In this document: positions 48,407-56,555 of the stretch, piece after piece
Numbering within the stretch: the stretch's first letter is position 1
How the letters are laid out: each line of letters opens with the position of its first letter
From: Bacteroidota bacterium
Lineage (GTDB): Bacteria; Bacteroidota; Bacteroidia; Bacteroidales; F082
DNA: 64,000 bases
NCBI GenBank assembly: GCA_016715945.1
Contig: JADJXJ010000001.1
Coordinates: 1,178,001-1,242,000 of the forward strand
Reading direction: 5' to 3'
Made by a program: the position numbers and the translations under genes
The notes under the pieces: model-generated
Database searches by the model: none
What the model saw: only the letters and a program-made list of their open reading frames with translations
What the model was told of the DNA's origin: nothing

Positions 48407-48483
48407 ATTGTGAAAAATTTTCTAACAATGTGAAGTTTTTCACATTTTGTCTTGTTTTTTTGTTCACAATCGTTTTACTTTTG
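48407..48483 (+). promoter_or_regulatory. rex promoter with Rex-type operators
   Basis: A perfect 8-bp inverted repeat AATGTGAA-GTTT-TTCACATT lies at 48427-48446. An overlapping TTGTGAAA half site begins at 48408 and a TTCACAAT half site lies at 48463-48470, between -33 TTG (48452-48454) and -7 TACTTTTG (48476-48483; 21-bp spacer). The known Rex site is TTGTGAAnnnnTTCACAA, so this looks like an autoregulated rex promoter. Confidence 0.72.
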
Positions 48484-48509
48484 CGCTTTGTCCAAACCAC
48501 ATTAAGACA

Positions 48510-49148
48510 ATGAAATACAATCTGCCGCACAAAACCATTGAGCGGCTCAGCCAGTACAGGCGGGCGCTGCTGATCTGCCTCGAAAAGGGGCAGACCCACA
48601 TTTATTCCCATGAAATAGCCCGTATTCAGCACATTACGGCTGTGCAGGTAAGGCGCGACCTCATGCTCATAGGTTATACAGGTACGCTTCGCAAAGGGTA
48701 CAATGTGAAAGAACTCATCGATCTGATTGGCGAGATCATCGACTCAAAAGAAGGTATCAATGTGGCCATTGTCGGCATGGGCAACCTGGGCCGCGCGCTG
48801 ATCAATTATTTTGCAGGAAAACGATCGCATCTGCGCATTGTGGCCAGCTTCGACATCAATCCCGATAAAATAGGCAATGTGATGTCGGGGGTGCCTTGCT
48901 ACAGCATCGACGACCTGCCTCAGGTGGTAAAAGAAAAGAACATCCGGATCGGAATCATGACTGTCCCGGCTGAATTTTCGACACAAACTGCTGACCTGCT
49001 GGTCAAAGCCGGAATTAAAGGCATACTCAACTACACTCCGAAACCTGTCAATGTGCCGGATGATGTGTACCTGGAAGAATATGACATGATTACCTCGCTG
49101 GAAAAGGTGGCGTTTTATGTGAAACTCAATGAACAGAAAATTGTTTAA
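48510..49148 (+). CDS. rex: Redox-sensing transcriptional repressor Rex
   Basis: 212 residues from the ATG at 48510. The N-terminal winged helix (about 1-80, with SHEIARIQHITAVQVRRDLMLIGYTG) is followed by an NAD-binding Rossmann domain with GMGNLGRAL at about 91-99 and a terminal domain-swap helix (LEKVAFYVKL). Rex represses fermentation and respiration genes when NADH is low relative to NAD+ and releases DNA when NADH rises. The in-frame start at 48447 lies upstream of the promoter's -7 box and is rejected. Operator-like palindromes precede the gene, and another lies upstream of arcC. Confidence 0.95.
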   Translation: MKYNLPHKTIERLSQYRRALLICLEKGQTHIYSHEIARIQHITAVQVRRDLMLIGYTGTLRKGYNVKELIDLIGEIIDSKEGINVAIVGMGNLGRALINYFAGKRSHLRIVASFDINPDKIGNVMSGVPCYSIDDLPQVVKEKNIRIGIMTVPAEFSTQTADLLVKAGIKGILNYTPKPVNVPDDVYLEEYDMITSLEKVAFYVKLNEQKIV

Positions 49149-49172
49149 TGCATTTCTATTTCACTAAAAGCG

Positions 49173-49210
49173 AAAGGCTGCATCCAACGGATCGCAGCCT
49201 TTCATTTTTT
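49173..49210 (+). terminator. Terminator between convergent rex and arcC
   Basis: Stem AAAGGCTGC-GAT... pairs with GCAGCCTTT, followed by CATTTTTT. The reverse strand also ends in T, so it may serve both genes. Confidence 0.85.
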
Positions 49211-49230
49211 ACGGTTAGCAAGTGCTGTGG

Positions 49231-50175
49231 TCAAACAATGGTGATTCGCGTACCTGCGCTTTCATCATTCAGCAAGGTTGACTCTGTGATGATAGCCTCT
49301 TTGCCGCTTCGCTCAACGAAATTGATGGCAGCCCTGATTTTGGGAGCCATGCTTCCTTCGCCAAACTGCCCTTCGTCGAGGTAACGCTTTGCTTCGGCAA
49401 TTGTGAGCTTATCGAGGGCCTTTTCCTGCGGGGTGTTGAAATTGATACAAACCTTGGGCACGTCAGTTAAAATAAAGAACTTATCTGCCCTGATCTGCGA
49501 AGCAAGCAGCGAGCTGGCAAGGTCTTTATCAATCACCGCATCAATACCCTGCAATTTATTGCTTTCCACATAGAAGCAAGGGATACCGCCACCGCCAACG
49601 GCAATCACGATATGGCCTTCGCGGGCAATTTTTTCGATGGTCTGCCTGTTGAAAATAACCAGAGGTGTAGGCGAAGCCACTACCTTGCGCCAGCCACGTC
49701 CGCGCGCATCTTCCTTGAAAACTGCCTTGGTTTCGGCCATGATCTGCTCAGCCTCTTCACGCGTGTAGAAAGGCCCGATGGGTTTGGTGGGATTAAGAAA
49801 GGCCGGATCGTCCTTGTTTACCAGAACCTGGGTAATGATAGAAATAATATCCCTGTCCATATCCTTGGCCATCAACACATTACGAAGCTGCTGCTCGATC
49901 ACGTACCCAATAAAACCCTGGGAATAAGCCACACTGATGTCCAGAGGCATATCGGGCAAACCATACAATTTGTGACCAGCAGTATTGGCAAGCAAAATAT
50001 TGCCAACCTGCGGCCCGTTGCCATGCGTGATGACAATGTTGTAATTCTTTTCGATGAGGGTGATCAGATTCGAACAGGCATCGTAGGCATTGGCTTCCTG
50101 CTCATCAATGGTTCCTTTCTGGTTGCCGCGGAGCAGCGCATTTCCCCCAAATGCAACAACTGCAAGTTTTTTCAT
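49231..50175 (-). CDS. arcC: Carbamate kinase
   Basis: 314 residues from the ATG at 50175 (MKKLAVVAFGGNALL), full length for the family. Motifs: AFGGNAL, ITHGNGPQVGN, VIAVGGGGIPCF, DAVIDKDLASSLLA and FGEGSMAPKIRAAI. The enzyme makes ATP and carbamate from carbamoyl phosphate and ADP, the last step of arginine/citrulline or purine-derived fermentation; the reverse is also possible. No ArcA/ArcB genes are nearby, so the source of carbamoyl phosphate is unclear. A Rex-type palindrome at 50249-50266 suggests control by NADH/NAD+ state. Confidence 0.94.
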   Translation of the reverse strand: MKKLAVVAFGGNALLRGNQKGTIDEQEANAYDACSNLITLIEKNYNIVITHGNGPQVGNILLANTAGHKLYGLPDMPLDISVAYSQGFIGYVIEQQLRNVLMAKDMDRDIISIITQVLVNKDDPAFLNPTKPIGPFYTREEAEQIMAETKAVFKEDARGRGWRKVVASPTPLVIFNRQTIEKIAREGHIVIAVGGGGIPCFYVESNKLQGIDAVIDKDLASSLLASQIRADKFFILTDVPKVCINFNTPQEKALDKLTIAEAKRYLDEGQFGEGSMAPKIRAAINFVERSGKEAIITESTLLNDESAGTRITIV

Positions 50176-50212
50176 ATCCTTATAGTATCGGTTTTTCAAT
50201 GCTTTAAAGATG

Positions 50213-50266
50213 CAAAGTTAAAAATTATGTCGTGCCTGCAACCAGCTATTGTGATTTTTTTCACAA
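50213..50266 (-). promoter_or_regulatory. arcC promoter and Rex-type operator
   Basis: On the minus strand TTG (50241-50239), an 18-bp spacer and TAACTTTG (50220-50213). Just upstream of the -33 lies the perfect palindrome TTGTGA-TTTTTT-TCACAA (50249-50266), which matches a Rex site. It also sits 155 bp before the superoxide dismutase start, so it could affect both divergent genes. Confidence 0.68.
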
Positions 50267-50388
50267 GAGAATATCTCCCAAAGCGCAACTGGCCGGACAT
50301 GTTGAGCAGCTAAAGTTAAAGCTGTTAAATCATGTTAAATCAAATACATAGCCTGTTTTAATGGCAGTCGGATGAACCGGCAATGGGG

Positions 50389-50396
50389 TATTTTTG
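50389..50396 (+). promoter_or_regulatory. Candidate -7 box of the superoxide dismutase gene
   Basis: TATTTTTG matches TAnnTTTG, 25 bp before the ATG at 50422. No clear TTG at -33. Confidence 0.4.
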
Positions 50397-50421
50397 TTCC
50401 ATATAACCAAATGTAAATGAC

Positions 50422-51210
50422 ATGAAAAAAACAATGCTGACACTTATCCTCGCTGCTGTATCAGCTTCAGGACTGATGGCACAAAATCAAAATTCGAAGG
50501 CAACGCGTGAGAAAGGACAGGCTGCCATGCAGCAGGCCCGCGAAATGCAACAGAAGGCCCCCGCAGCTCAGGCTGCCGAGATGCTTCAGGGTGAAAAAGT
50601 TGTGCATCAGTTTGCCCCCCTGCCCTACCCTTACGATGCACTCGAAAAGGCCATTGATGCCAAGACCATGGAGATTCATTACGACAGGCACCACAGGGCA
50701 TATTTCAACAATTTTACCAAAGCCATTCAGGGAACTGAAATGGAATACCTTACGCTGGAACAGATCTTTGCCAATATGAGCAAATTTCCCATGGCAGTGC
50801 GCAACAACGGTGGCGGCCACTACAACCACCAGTTGTTCTGGAACATCATGTCGCCCGATGGTGGTGGTGAGCCCGGTGGTAAACTCGCTGAAGCGATCAA
50901 AGCACAGTTTGGCTCGTTCGACGAATTCAAAAAGCAATTTGAACAGGCTGGCGCCCAGCGTTTTGGTAGCGGATGGGCCTGGCTGAGTGTGGACAAGGAC
51001 AAAAATCTGTTTATCAGTTCGACCCCAAACCAGGACAACCCCCTGATGGATGTGGTTGAAAAGCGCGGAACACCCATACTCGGACTGGACGTTTGGGAAC
51101 ATGCCTATTACCTGCGTTATCAGAACATGCGTGGCAGCTACATGTCGGCATTCTGGAGTGTGGTCAACTGGAAAGCAGTGGAAGAACTTTACGAACAAGC
51201 CATCAAATAA
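50422..51210 (+). CDS. sodA: Exported Mn-type superoxide dismutase
   Basis: 262 residues. A signal peptide (about 1-20, ending SGLMA) and a Gln/Ala-rich linker (about 21-55) precede a complete Sod_Fe_N/Sod_Fe_C enzyme. Metal ligands are seen as the His in EIHYDRHH, the His in GGGHYNHQLFW, and Asp/His in LDVWEHAYY. Glycine in GGHYNH and glutamine in PNQDNPL are the Mn-type choices; Fe enzymes usually place the key Gln next to the second His. It turns superoxide into oxygen and peroxide, here in the periplasm or at the surface, not the cytosol. It lies next to a Rex site shared with arcC. Confidence 0.88.
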   Translation: MKKTMLTLILAAVSASGLMAQNQNSKATREKGQAAMQQAREMQQKAPAAQAAEMLQGEKVVHQFAPLPYPYDALEKAIDAKTMEIHYDRHHRAYFNNFTKAIQGTEMEYLTLEQIFANMSKFPMAVRNNGGGHYNHQLFWNIMSPDGGGEPGGKLAEAIKAQFGSFDEFKKQFEQAGAQRFGSGWAWLSVDKDKNLFISSTPNQDNPLMDVVEKRGTPILGLDVWEHAYYLRYQNMRGSYMSAFWSVVNWKAVEELYEQAIK

Positions 51211-51232
51211 AAATATTCCAGGGTATTTTTCG

Positions 51233-51256
51233 AGCCGGTTCCGACCGGCTTTTTTA
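51233..51256 (+). terminator. Terminator of the superoxide dismutase gene
   Basis: Stem AGCCGGT / ACCGGCT with a short loop and six T. Confidence 0.9.
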
Positions 51257-51320
51257 TTGTTTCGAGAATAGCATTGGCTGCCGGCTTGGTTTCCATCCAA
51301 GGTCGTCGCAACAAAAAAAC

Positions 51321-51328
51321 TACCTTTG
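51321..51328 (+). promoter_or_regulatory. Candidate -7 box of the DMT transporter gene
   Basis: TACCTTTG matches TAnnTTTG and ends 6 bp before the ATG at 51335, so the message would have almost no leader. No -33 element at the expected place. Confidence 0.4.
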
Positions 51329-51334
51329 CGCCCG

Positions 51335-52234
51335 ATGAAATCGCAGTCGAAGGCCTACACTTTTGCATTGCTCACCATTTTGTTCTGGAGCACGATGAGC
51401 TCGGCTTTCAAGCTGACCCTCAGAGTTATAAATTACGAGCAATTGGTCTTCTATGCGGTTTGGTCTGCCGCATTTGCTTTAATGGCAATTACTTTGCTGC
51501 AGCGTAAAAACCACATGCTGTTGCAGCAGTCAGCCAACGGCATTTGGCATTCGATGTTGATGGGGCTGATCAATCCGGCAGCCTATTACCTGGTGTTGTT
51601 CAGGGCCTACGAGCTGTTGCCTGCCCAGGAAGCAGGTGTGCTCAACTATTCCTGGCCGGTAGTGCTGGTGCTGCTCTCAGCAATATTTCTGAGGCAACGC
51701 ATCACCTGGCTGGGCATGCTTTCAATTTTAGTCAGTTTTGGCGGGCTGCTGGTGATAAGCACAAAAGGGCGCGTTCTTGAGCTTTCGTTCAGCTCACCGG
51801 CGGGCGTTGCCCTCGCCATAGGCAGCGCTTTTCTCTGGGCATCTTACTGGATTATGAATCTGCGCGACACGAGGGATGCTGTGGTTAAGCTCACTACGAA
51901 TATGCTGTTTGGTGCAATCTACATCACAATATACATGCTGGCTGGCGCCAAACCAATGCAGATCCCTGTCAATGGAGCACTGGGGGCAGTTTACATCGGT
52001 TTGTTCGAAATGGGAATCACTTTTGTTTTTTGGCTGCTGGCATTGGAAAACAGCATCAACACGGCAAGGGTGAGCAACCTGATTTTTCTGTCACCGTTTA
52101 TCGCCTTGTTCTGGATCAGAATACTTGTCGGCGAACGCATCCTGCTGTCCACTGTTGTGGGACTCGTGTTGATCATTGCCGGCATTGTCATGCAACAATT
52201 CTCAACGGTAAGAAAAGCATCTGAGGCATTATGA
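51335..52234 (+). CDS. DMT-superfamily (EamA) transporter
   Basis: 299 residues with about ten membrane helices in two EamA halves (about 5-135 and 150-290). The end of each half carries the typical small-residue helix (WLGMLSILVSFGGLLVIS, and LLSTVVGLVLIIAGIVMQQ). The glutamate in SYWxxN-type and 'LGLxYTxxx' positions is not definite enough to name a substrate. EamA proteins export metabolites, often amino acids or purines. The start is ATG 51335, not the TTG at 51326 inside the -7 box. The stop overlaps the next gene's ATG by 4 bp. Confidence 0.85.
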   Translation: MKSQSKAYTFALLTILFWSTMSSAFKLTLRVINYEQLVFYAVWSAAFALMAITLLQRKNHMLLQQSANGIWHSMLMGLINPAAYYLVLFRAYELLPAQEAGVLNYSWPVVLVLLSAIFLRQRITWLGMLSILVSFGGLLVISTKGRVLELSFSSPAGVALAIGSAFLWASYWIMNLRDTRDAVVKLTTNMLFGAIYITIYMLAGAKPMQIPVNGALGAVYIGLFEMGITFVFWLLALENSINTARVSNLIFLSPFIALFWIRILVGERILLSTVVGLVLIIAGIVMQQFSTVRKASEAL

Positions 52235-53019
52235 ATCTAACGCATCTCGCTCAGGAAACAGCGGCCATCTGCAGGCTGGCGGGTTCGTTTATCGAATCGC
52301 AGCGAAGCCGGCTTACCAATGCGATGGTTGAGGAAAAATCGCATCACAACCTGGTATCCTATGTGGACAAAGAGGCTGAGCGCATACTGATGGAGGGTTT
52401 CAGCCGCCTGCTTCCTGGTTCCGGATTTCTGGCCGAAGAAAGTGGCAGCCATGCAGGAAGCACGTTTGTGTGGATTATCGACCCGCTTGATGGCACTACC
52501 AATTATGTGCACGGAGTGCCGGTTTACTCGGTAAGTGTAGCTTTACAGCAGGACGGCAAGACAATTCTTGGTGTTGTGTACGACATACCCCGCAACGAGC
52601 TTTTTTCGGCCACCATTGGCGAAGCCGCGCAACTCAACGGCAAACCTGTGAATGTGAGCAATGCACCATCACTCGACAGCAGCTTGCTGGCCACAGGTTT
52701 TCCGTATCACGATTTCAGCAGAATGCCGCAGTATCTGAAGCTGTTTGAGCGGATGATGCGGCACTCGCGCGGTGTCCGCAGGCTGGGCAGTGCAGCACTC
52801 GATCTGGCCTGGGTGGCATGTGGCCGCTTCGATGCATTTTTCGAATACAGCCTTCACCCTTGGGACATTGCTGCGGGTGCCTTCATTGTGGAACAAGCAG
52901 GTGGAATTGTAACCACTTTCGACGGAAATACTGATTACCTGTTTGGAAACGATATCATTGCCGGCACTGCGACGGTGCATTCAGGGCTTATGGCGCACAT
53001 CAGGGAGTGCTTTGGTTAG
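52231..53019 (+). CDS. Inositol-1-monophosphatase family protein (SuhB-like)
   Basis: 262 residues. Family motifs: GFLAEESGSHAG (metal-binding Glu), DPLDGTTNYVHG (two Asp ligands) and LHPWDIAAGAFIVEQAGG. The fold is the Mg-dependent phosphatase group, acting on inositol phosphate or related sugar phosphates. In some species SuhB also helps rRNA transcription. The gene overlaps the DMT transporter by 4 bp and the convergent DEAD-box gene by 20 bp. The exact substrate cannot be read from the sequence. Confidence 0.9.
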   Translation: MNLTHLAQETAAICRLAGSFIESQRSRLTNAMVEEKSHHNLVSYVDKEAERILMEGFSRLLPGSGFLAEESGSHAGSTFVWIIDPLDGTTNYVHGVPVYSVSVALQQDGKTILGVVYDIPRNELFSATIGEAAQLNGKPVNVSNAPSLDSSLLATGFPYHDFSRMPQYLKLFERMMRHSRGVRRLGSAALDLAWVACGRFDAFFEYSLHPWDIAAGAFIVEQAGGIVTTFDGNTDYLFGNDIIAGTATVHSGLMAHIRECFG

Positions 53020-54364
53020 CACCGCCCGGCTTGCGCGGACCTCTCCGACGCTTGTTTTTTGGCTTTTTATCCCTCCTGCCTTCCGTTCCCGTGCTTTCAG
53101 ACGAACCTTGGTTCGCAGTTTTTTCCGGTCTTTGCGATCCGGCCGTTTTGTGTGTTTTGCTACGAGGTTTTCGTTTCGGCCGTTGCCTGTCGCGGCCTCT
53201 CGACTCAGTGTATGCTTCAGGAGGAATTCCCTCACCCAGTTCCGCAGGAAGAGGAACTTTTTCGACCTCGATCCCCAGCAATTGTTCGATGCGGCGAAAT
53301 TTTCCGAACTCTTTAGGCGAAACCAGCGTCAACGCTTCACCGGTGCGCTCGGCACGGGCCGTACGACCTACCCGGTGCACATAATCCTCCGCATCTGCAG
53401 GTACATTGAAGTTGATTACCAGACTGATATTATCCACATCAATTCCTCTGGAGGCAATGTCGGTGGCTACCAGCACCCTGATCTGTCCGGCACGGAAGAG
53501 GTTCATGACCTCGTTGCGTTCTTCCTGCGTAAGATCGGAATGTATGGCCCGCACCGACATCCCTTTGCTTCTTAGCGCCTTTTCCGTTTCCTTTACCAGT
53601 TGACGTGTGCCGGCAAAAATTAATACCAGCGGGTAGTCGTCGTTGGCGAGCAGGTGGAGTATCAGGAGAATTTTCTGGTCTTCATGCATCAGGCAGGCTT
53701 TCTGCCGCACATTTTCAGCGGGTTTTGAAACCGCCAGGTTGATATGTTCGGGATTACGAAGAATGCCGGCTGCCAGACGTCGGATGCCATCGGGCATGGT
53801 GGCGGAAAACAACAGGCTCTGGCGATCGGCAGGAAGGTTGGCAATGATCCGGTTGATGTCGGGCAGAAAGCCCATGTCGAGCATGCGGTCGGCTTCGTCG
53901 AGCACCAAAAACCTCAGCTCGCTGAAGTCCACATAGCCCAGGTTAAGATGGGCGATGAGCCTGCCCGGCGTAGCCACAACCACATCGGCCCCCTGCTGAA
54001 GGGCCTTTTTTTCCTGGTCGAAAAGCGCACCGGAACCGCCACCATATACGGCAATGGAGCTGATGTTGGTAAAATAGGCCAGCCCCTGGAGCTGCTGGTC
54101 AATTTGTATGGCCAACTCCCTGGTAGGAGCGATGATGAGCGCCTTGATTCCCGTTCCGGACTGGCTCTGGGTGATGATGGAATGAATCACCGGGAGCAAG
54201 AATGCGGCTGTTTTGCCTGTTCCTGTCTGGGCACAGGCAATCAGATCGCGACCTTGCAAAATCACAGGAATAGCTTGTTCCTGTATCGGGGTAGGCTGTT
54301 CGAAGCCTATGGCATCCAGCCCCTCTAAAATCGGAGCGGCCAGACTAAAATCTGAAAACTTCAA
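53000..54364 (-). CDS. DEAD-box RNA helicase (RhlE-like)
   Basis: About 454 residues from the TTG at 54364 (giving MKFSDFSLAAPILEGL). A TTG at 54385 overlaps the candidate -7 box TAACTTTG (minus strand, 54390-54383), so the later start is preferred. Motifs in order: Q motif FEQPTPIQEQAI, AQTGTGKT, PTRELA, VLDEADRMLD (DEAD), SATMP, TDIASRGID and HRVGRTAR. The C-terminal tail of about 90 residues is highly basic (RDRQRPKRKPRSKTHK and beyond) and likely binds RNA. Expected role: RNA unwinding in ribosome assembly or mRNA decay, cytoplasmic. Confidence 0.92.
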   Translation of the reverse strand: MKFSDFSLAAPILEGLDAIGFEQPTPIQEQAIPVILQGRDLIACAQTGTGKTAAFLLPVIHSIITQSQSGTGIKALIIAPTRELAIQIDQQLQGLAYFTNISSIAVYGGGSGALFDQEKKALQQGADVVVATPGRLIAHLNLGYVDFSELRFLVLDEADRMLDMGFLPDINRIIANLPADRQSLLFSATMPDGIRRLAAGILRNPEHINLAVSKPAENVRQKACLMHEDQKILLILHLLANDDYPLVLIFAGTRQLVKETEKALRSKGMSVRAIHSDLTQEERNEVMNLFRAGQIRVLVATDIASRGIDVDNISLVINFNVPADAEDYVHRVGRTARAERTGEALTLVSPKEFGKFRRIEQLLGIEVEKVPLPAELGEGIPPEAYTESRGRDRQRPKRKPRSKTHKTAGSQRPEKTANQGSSESTGTEGRRDKKPKNKRRRGPRKPGGANQSTP

Positions 54365-54382
54365 TGCTGGAATGTTTTTTTG

Positions 54383-54390
54383 CAAAGTTA
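54383..54390 (-). promoter_or_regulatory. Candidate -7 box of the DEAD-box helicase gene
   Basis: Minus strand TAACTTTG (TAnnTTTG), 18 bp before the preferred TTG start. Confidence 0.4.
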
Positions 54391-54532
54391 AGACAATGCA
54401 GGCTGTCTATCACTAAAGCTCTGTCAACAAAAGCAGGCATGCAATTGTTGAGACCAGGAACATTCAGTAAATTTAACCAACAAACTCCGAAAAGGATTTG
54501 ATTGTACATTCACCGGCAGATTCTGTACCTTT

Positions 54533-55936
54533 ATGAAAACTAATTTTATGCGTAATATGTTTGCAAAGTATTCATTATCTGTATATTTCTTAACATTACT
54601 CATATTCGGCCTATCGGCTTCGGGGGCCGGGCAGAATGATACCCTTCAAAAAGAAACCAGAAAAACCAAGGTTTACACCTTCCACATTAAAGAGGAAATT
54701 GCTCCTCCGGTCTGGCGAACCACGCAAATGGCATTCAATCGGGCAGCCGAACTGGAAGCCGACCTGATTCTGATTCAGATGAACACTTATGGAGGCATGG
54801 TGGATATGGCCGACAGTATTCGCACCAAGATCCTCAACTCGAGCATTCCGGTTTATGTATTCATCAACAACAATGCAGCCTCAGCCGGGGCGCTCATCAG
54901 CATTGCCTGCGACAGCATTTACATGGTAAAGGGTGCCAATATCGGAGCTGCCACAGTGGTCAACCAAACCGGCGAAGTTGTCCCCGATAAGTTTCAATCG
55001 TATATGCGTGCCATGATGCGGAGCACCGCCGAAGCCAAAGGACGCAACCCGGAGATAGCTCAGGCCATGGTTGACCCTTCAATTTATGTGCCCGGGGTTT
55101 CCGATTCGGGCAAGGTACTCACCCTCACCACCTCCGAAGCCATCAGGCATGGTTTTGCCGAAGCACAGGCAGAAACCATTGAGGAAGTGCTGAAAAGGGC
55201 CGGACACGAACCCTATGAAATTATCGAGCATCAACTGAGTAGTCTCGACAGGGTGATTAACTTTCTCATCAAGCCTGTCGTGAGTGGTATCCTGATCATG
55301 CTGATTATCGGGGGATTGTATTTCGAATTGCAGACTCCCGGCGTCGGGTTTCCGCTGGCTGCCGCTGTTACTGCAGCCATCCTCTATTTTGCCCCGCTGT
55401 ATCTGGAAGGTTTGGCCTCGCACTGGGAAATTGTGGTTTTTGTTGTCGGGGTGATCCTGTTGATGATCGAGATATTTGCGCTGCCTGGTTTTGGCGTGGC
55501 CGGAATCACAGGACTGATCCTGATGGTTGGAAGCCTGAGTTTTGCCATGGTCGAAAGCTTTGACCTGAGCGGAAGCAATCCGGTGGATCTTTCACCGCTC
55601 ATTCAGGCCTTTTTCACAGTTATTATTGCTGTGTTTTTTGCAATTGCCGGATCGCTTTACCTTAGCCGGAAGCTGTTTACCTCCAGCCGGCTCGGACATC
55701 TGGCTTTGCAGCATGTGCAGGACGCAAACGCGGGTTACACAACCGCCAGCACCGATTACTCGGGCATGATCGGGAAAAGTGGCACAGCCCACACCATCCT
55801 CAGGCCATCGGGAAAGGTTGATATTGAGGGGGAACTTTACGATGCCACGCTTATCACAGGTTTTGCCGAAGAAGGCGAACAGGTAGAAGTTGTTTCGTAC
55901 CATACCGGTCAGCTTTTTGTGCGTAAGAAGTCATGA
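54533..55936 (+). CDS. NfeD-family membrane-bound serine protease (ClpP class)
   Basis: 467 residues. Signal or anchor segment about 15-33. The ClpP-like protease domain (about 45-235) has the candidate Ser117 in INNNAASAGALIS and the candidate Lys153 in PDKFQSYMRAMMR, fitting the Ser-Lys dyad of the long NfeD group. Then come four membrane helices (about 245-385) and a C-terminal OB-fold NfeD domain (about 400-465, GKSGTAHTILRPSGKV). These proteins cleave membrane proteins such as stomatin partners, but no stomatin gene is adjacent; a macro-domain gene follows with 4-bp overlap. Confidence 0.88.
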   Translation: MKTNFMRNMFAKYSLSVYFLTLLIFGLSASGAGQNDTLQKETRKTKVYTFHIKEEIAPPVWRTTQMAFNRAAELEADLILIQMNTYGGMVDMADSIRTKILNSSIPVYVFINNNAASAGALISIACDSIYMVKGANIGAATVVNQTGEVVPDKFQSYMRAMMRSTAEAKGRNPEIAQAMVDPSIYVPGVSDSGKVLTLTTSEAIRHGFAEAQAETIEEVLKRAGHEPYEIIEHQLSSLDRVINFLIKPVVSGILIMLIIGGLYFELQTPGVGFPLAAAVTAAILYFAPLYLEGLASHWEIVVFVVGVILLMIEIFALPGFGVAGITGLILMVGSLSFAMVESFDLSGSNPVDLSPLIQAFFTVIIAVFFAIAGSLYLSRKLFTSSRLGHLALQHVQDANAGYTTASTDYSGMIGKSGTAHTILRPSGKVDIEGELYDATLITGFAEEGEQVEVVSYHTGQLFVRKKS

Positions 55937-56472
55937 AAACCACAGACATCATCCGCCTCATAAAAGGCGACATCACAAAGCTCAGTGTTGATGCCATTGT
56001 TAATGCGGCCAACAACAGGCTGATGGGTGGTGGGGGCGTTGACGGCGCCATTCACCGGGCTGCCGGCCCTGAACTCCTCCAGGCCTGCAGCCTGATTGGT
56101 TATTGTGCTACCGGGGATGCCAAAGCCACAGAGGGCTTCAGGCTGTCGGCAAAATACGTCATTCACACTGTAGGACCAGTGTGGCGGGGTGGCAACAATC
56201 AGGAACCAGAGCAGCTTGCATCGTGCTACCAGCGAAGCCTCGAGGAAGCAGCCTCGCTGAAGTGCCGCACTGTGGCGTTTCCGAACATCTCCACCGGTGT
56301 TTATGGCTTTCCCAAAGAACAAGCAGCCCGCATAGCCTTAGGGACTGTAACAACATATCTGGAAAATCACCCCGGCCAGTTCGACGAAATTATCTTCGTC
56401 TGTTTCGACGACACCAATTTCGAGCTTTATCTAAACCTGTTAAACCAGCCCGACAACAGACAGATGCGCTAA
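55933..56472 (+). CDS. Macro-domain protein (ADP-ribose/O-acetyl-ADP-ribose hydrolase type)
   Basis: 179 residues made of a single macro domain. Typical motifs are GDITKLSVDAIVNAANNRLMGGGGVDGAIHR-type near the N terminus (residues about 11-40, key Asn in NAANN), then VIHTVGPVW and FPNISTGVYGFP with the phosphate-binding loop. Related enzymes (YmdB, MacroD) remove ADP-ribose from proteins or hydrolyse O-acetyl-ADP-ribose. Its ATG overlaps the NfeD stop (ATGA), so both are made from the same message. Confidence 0.92.
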   Translation: MKTTDIIRLIKGDITKLSVDAIVNAANNRLMGGGGVDGAIHRAAGPELLQACSLIGYCATGDAKATEGFRLSAKYVIHTVGPVWRGGNNQEPEQLASCYQRSLEEAASLKCRTVAFPNISTGVYGFPKEQAARIALGTVTTYLENHPGQFDEIIFVCFDDTNFELYLNLLNQPDNRQMR

Positions 56473-56555
56473 TTGGGCAGTTTCGGCCGCTAACTTGATG
56501 CAAGACGAGGATAGCATTGCACAGTGCTACTTTTAAGCTACCTCAAGCCCGGTGT

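Noticed and set aside
53007..53575. Plus-strand frames of 125 and 210 codons
   Set aside because: Antisense to the basic tail and C-terminal domain of the DEAD-box helicase; Arg/Ser-rich translations typical of shadow frames.
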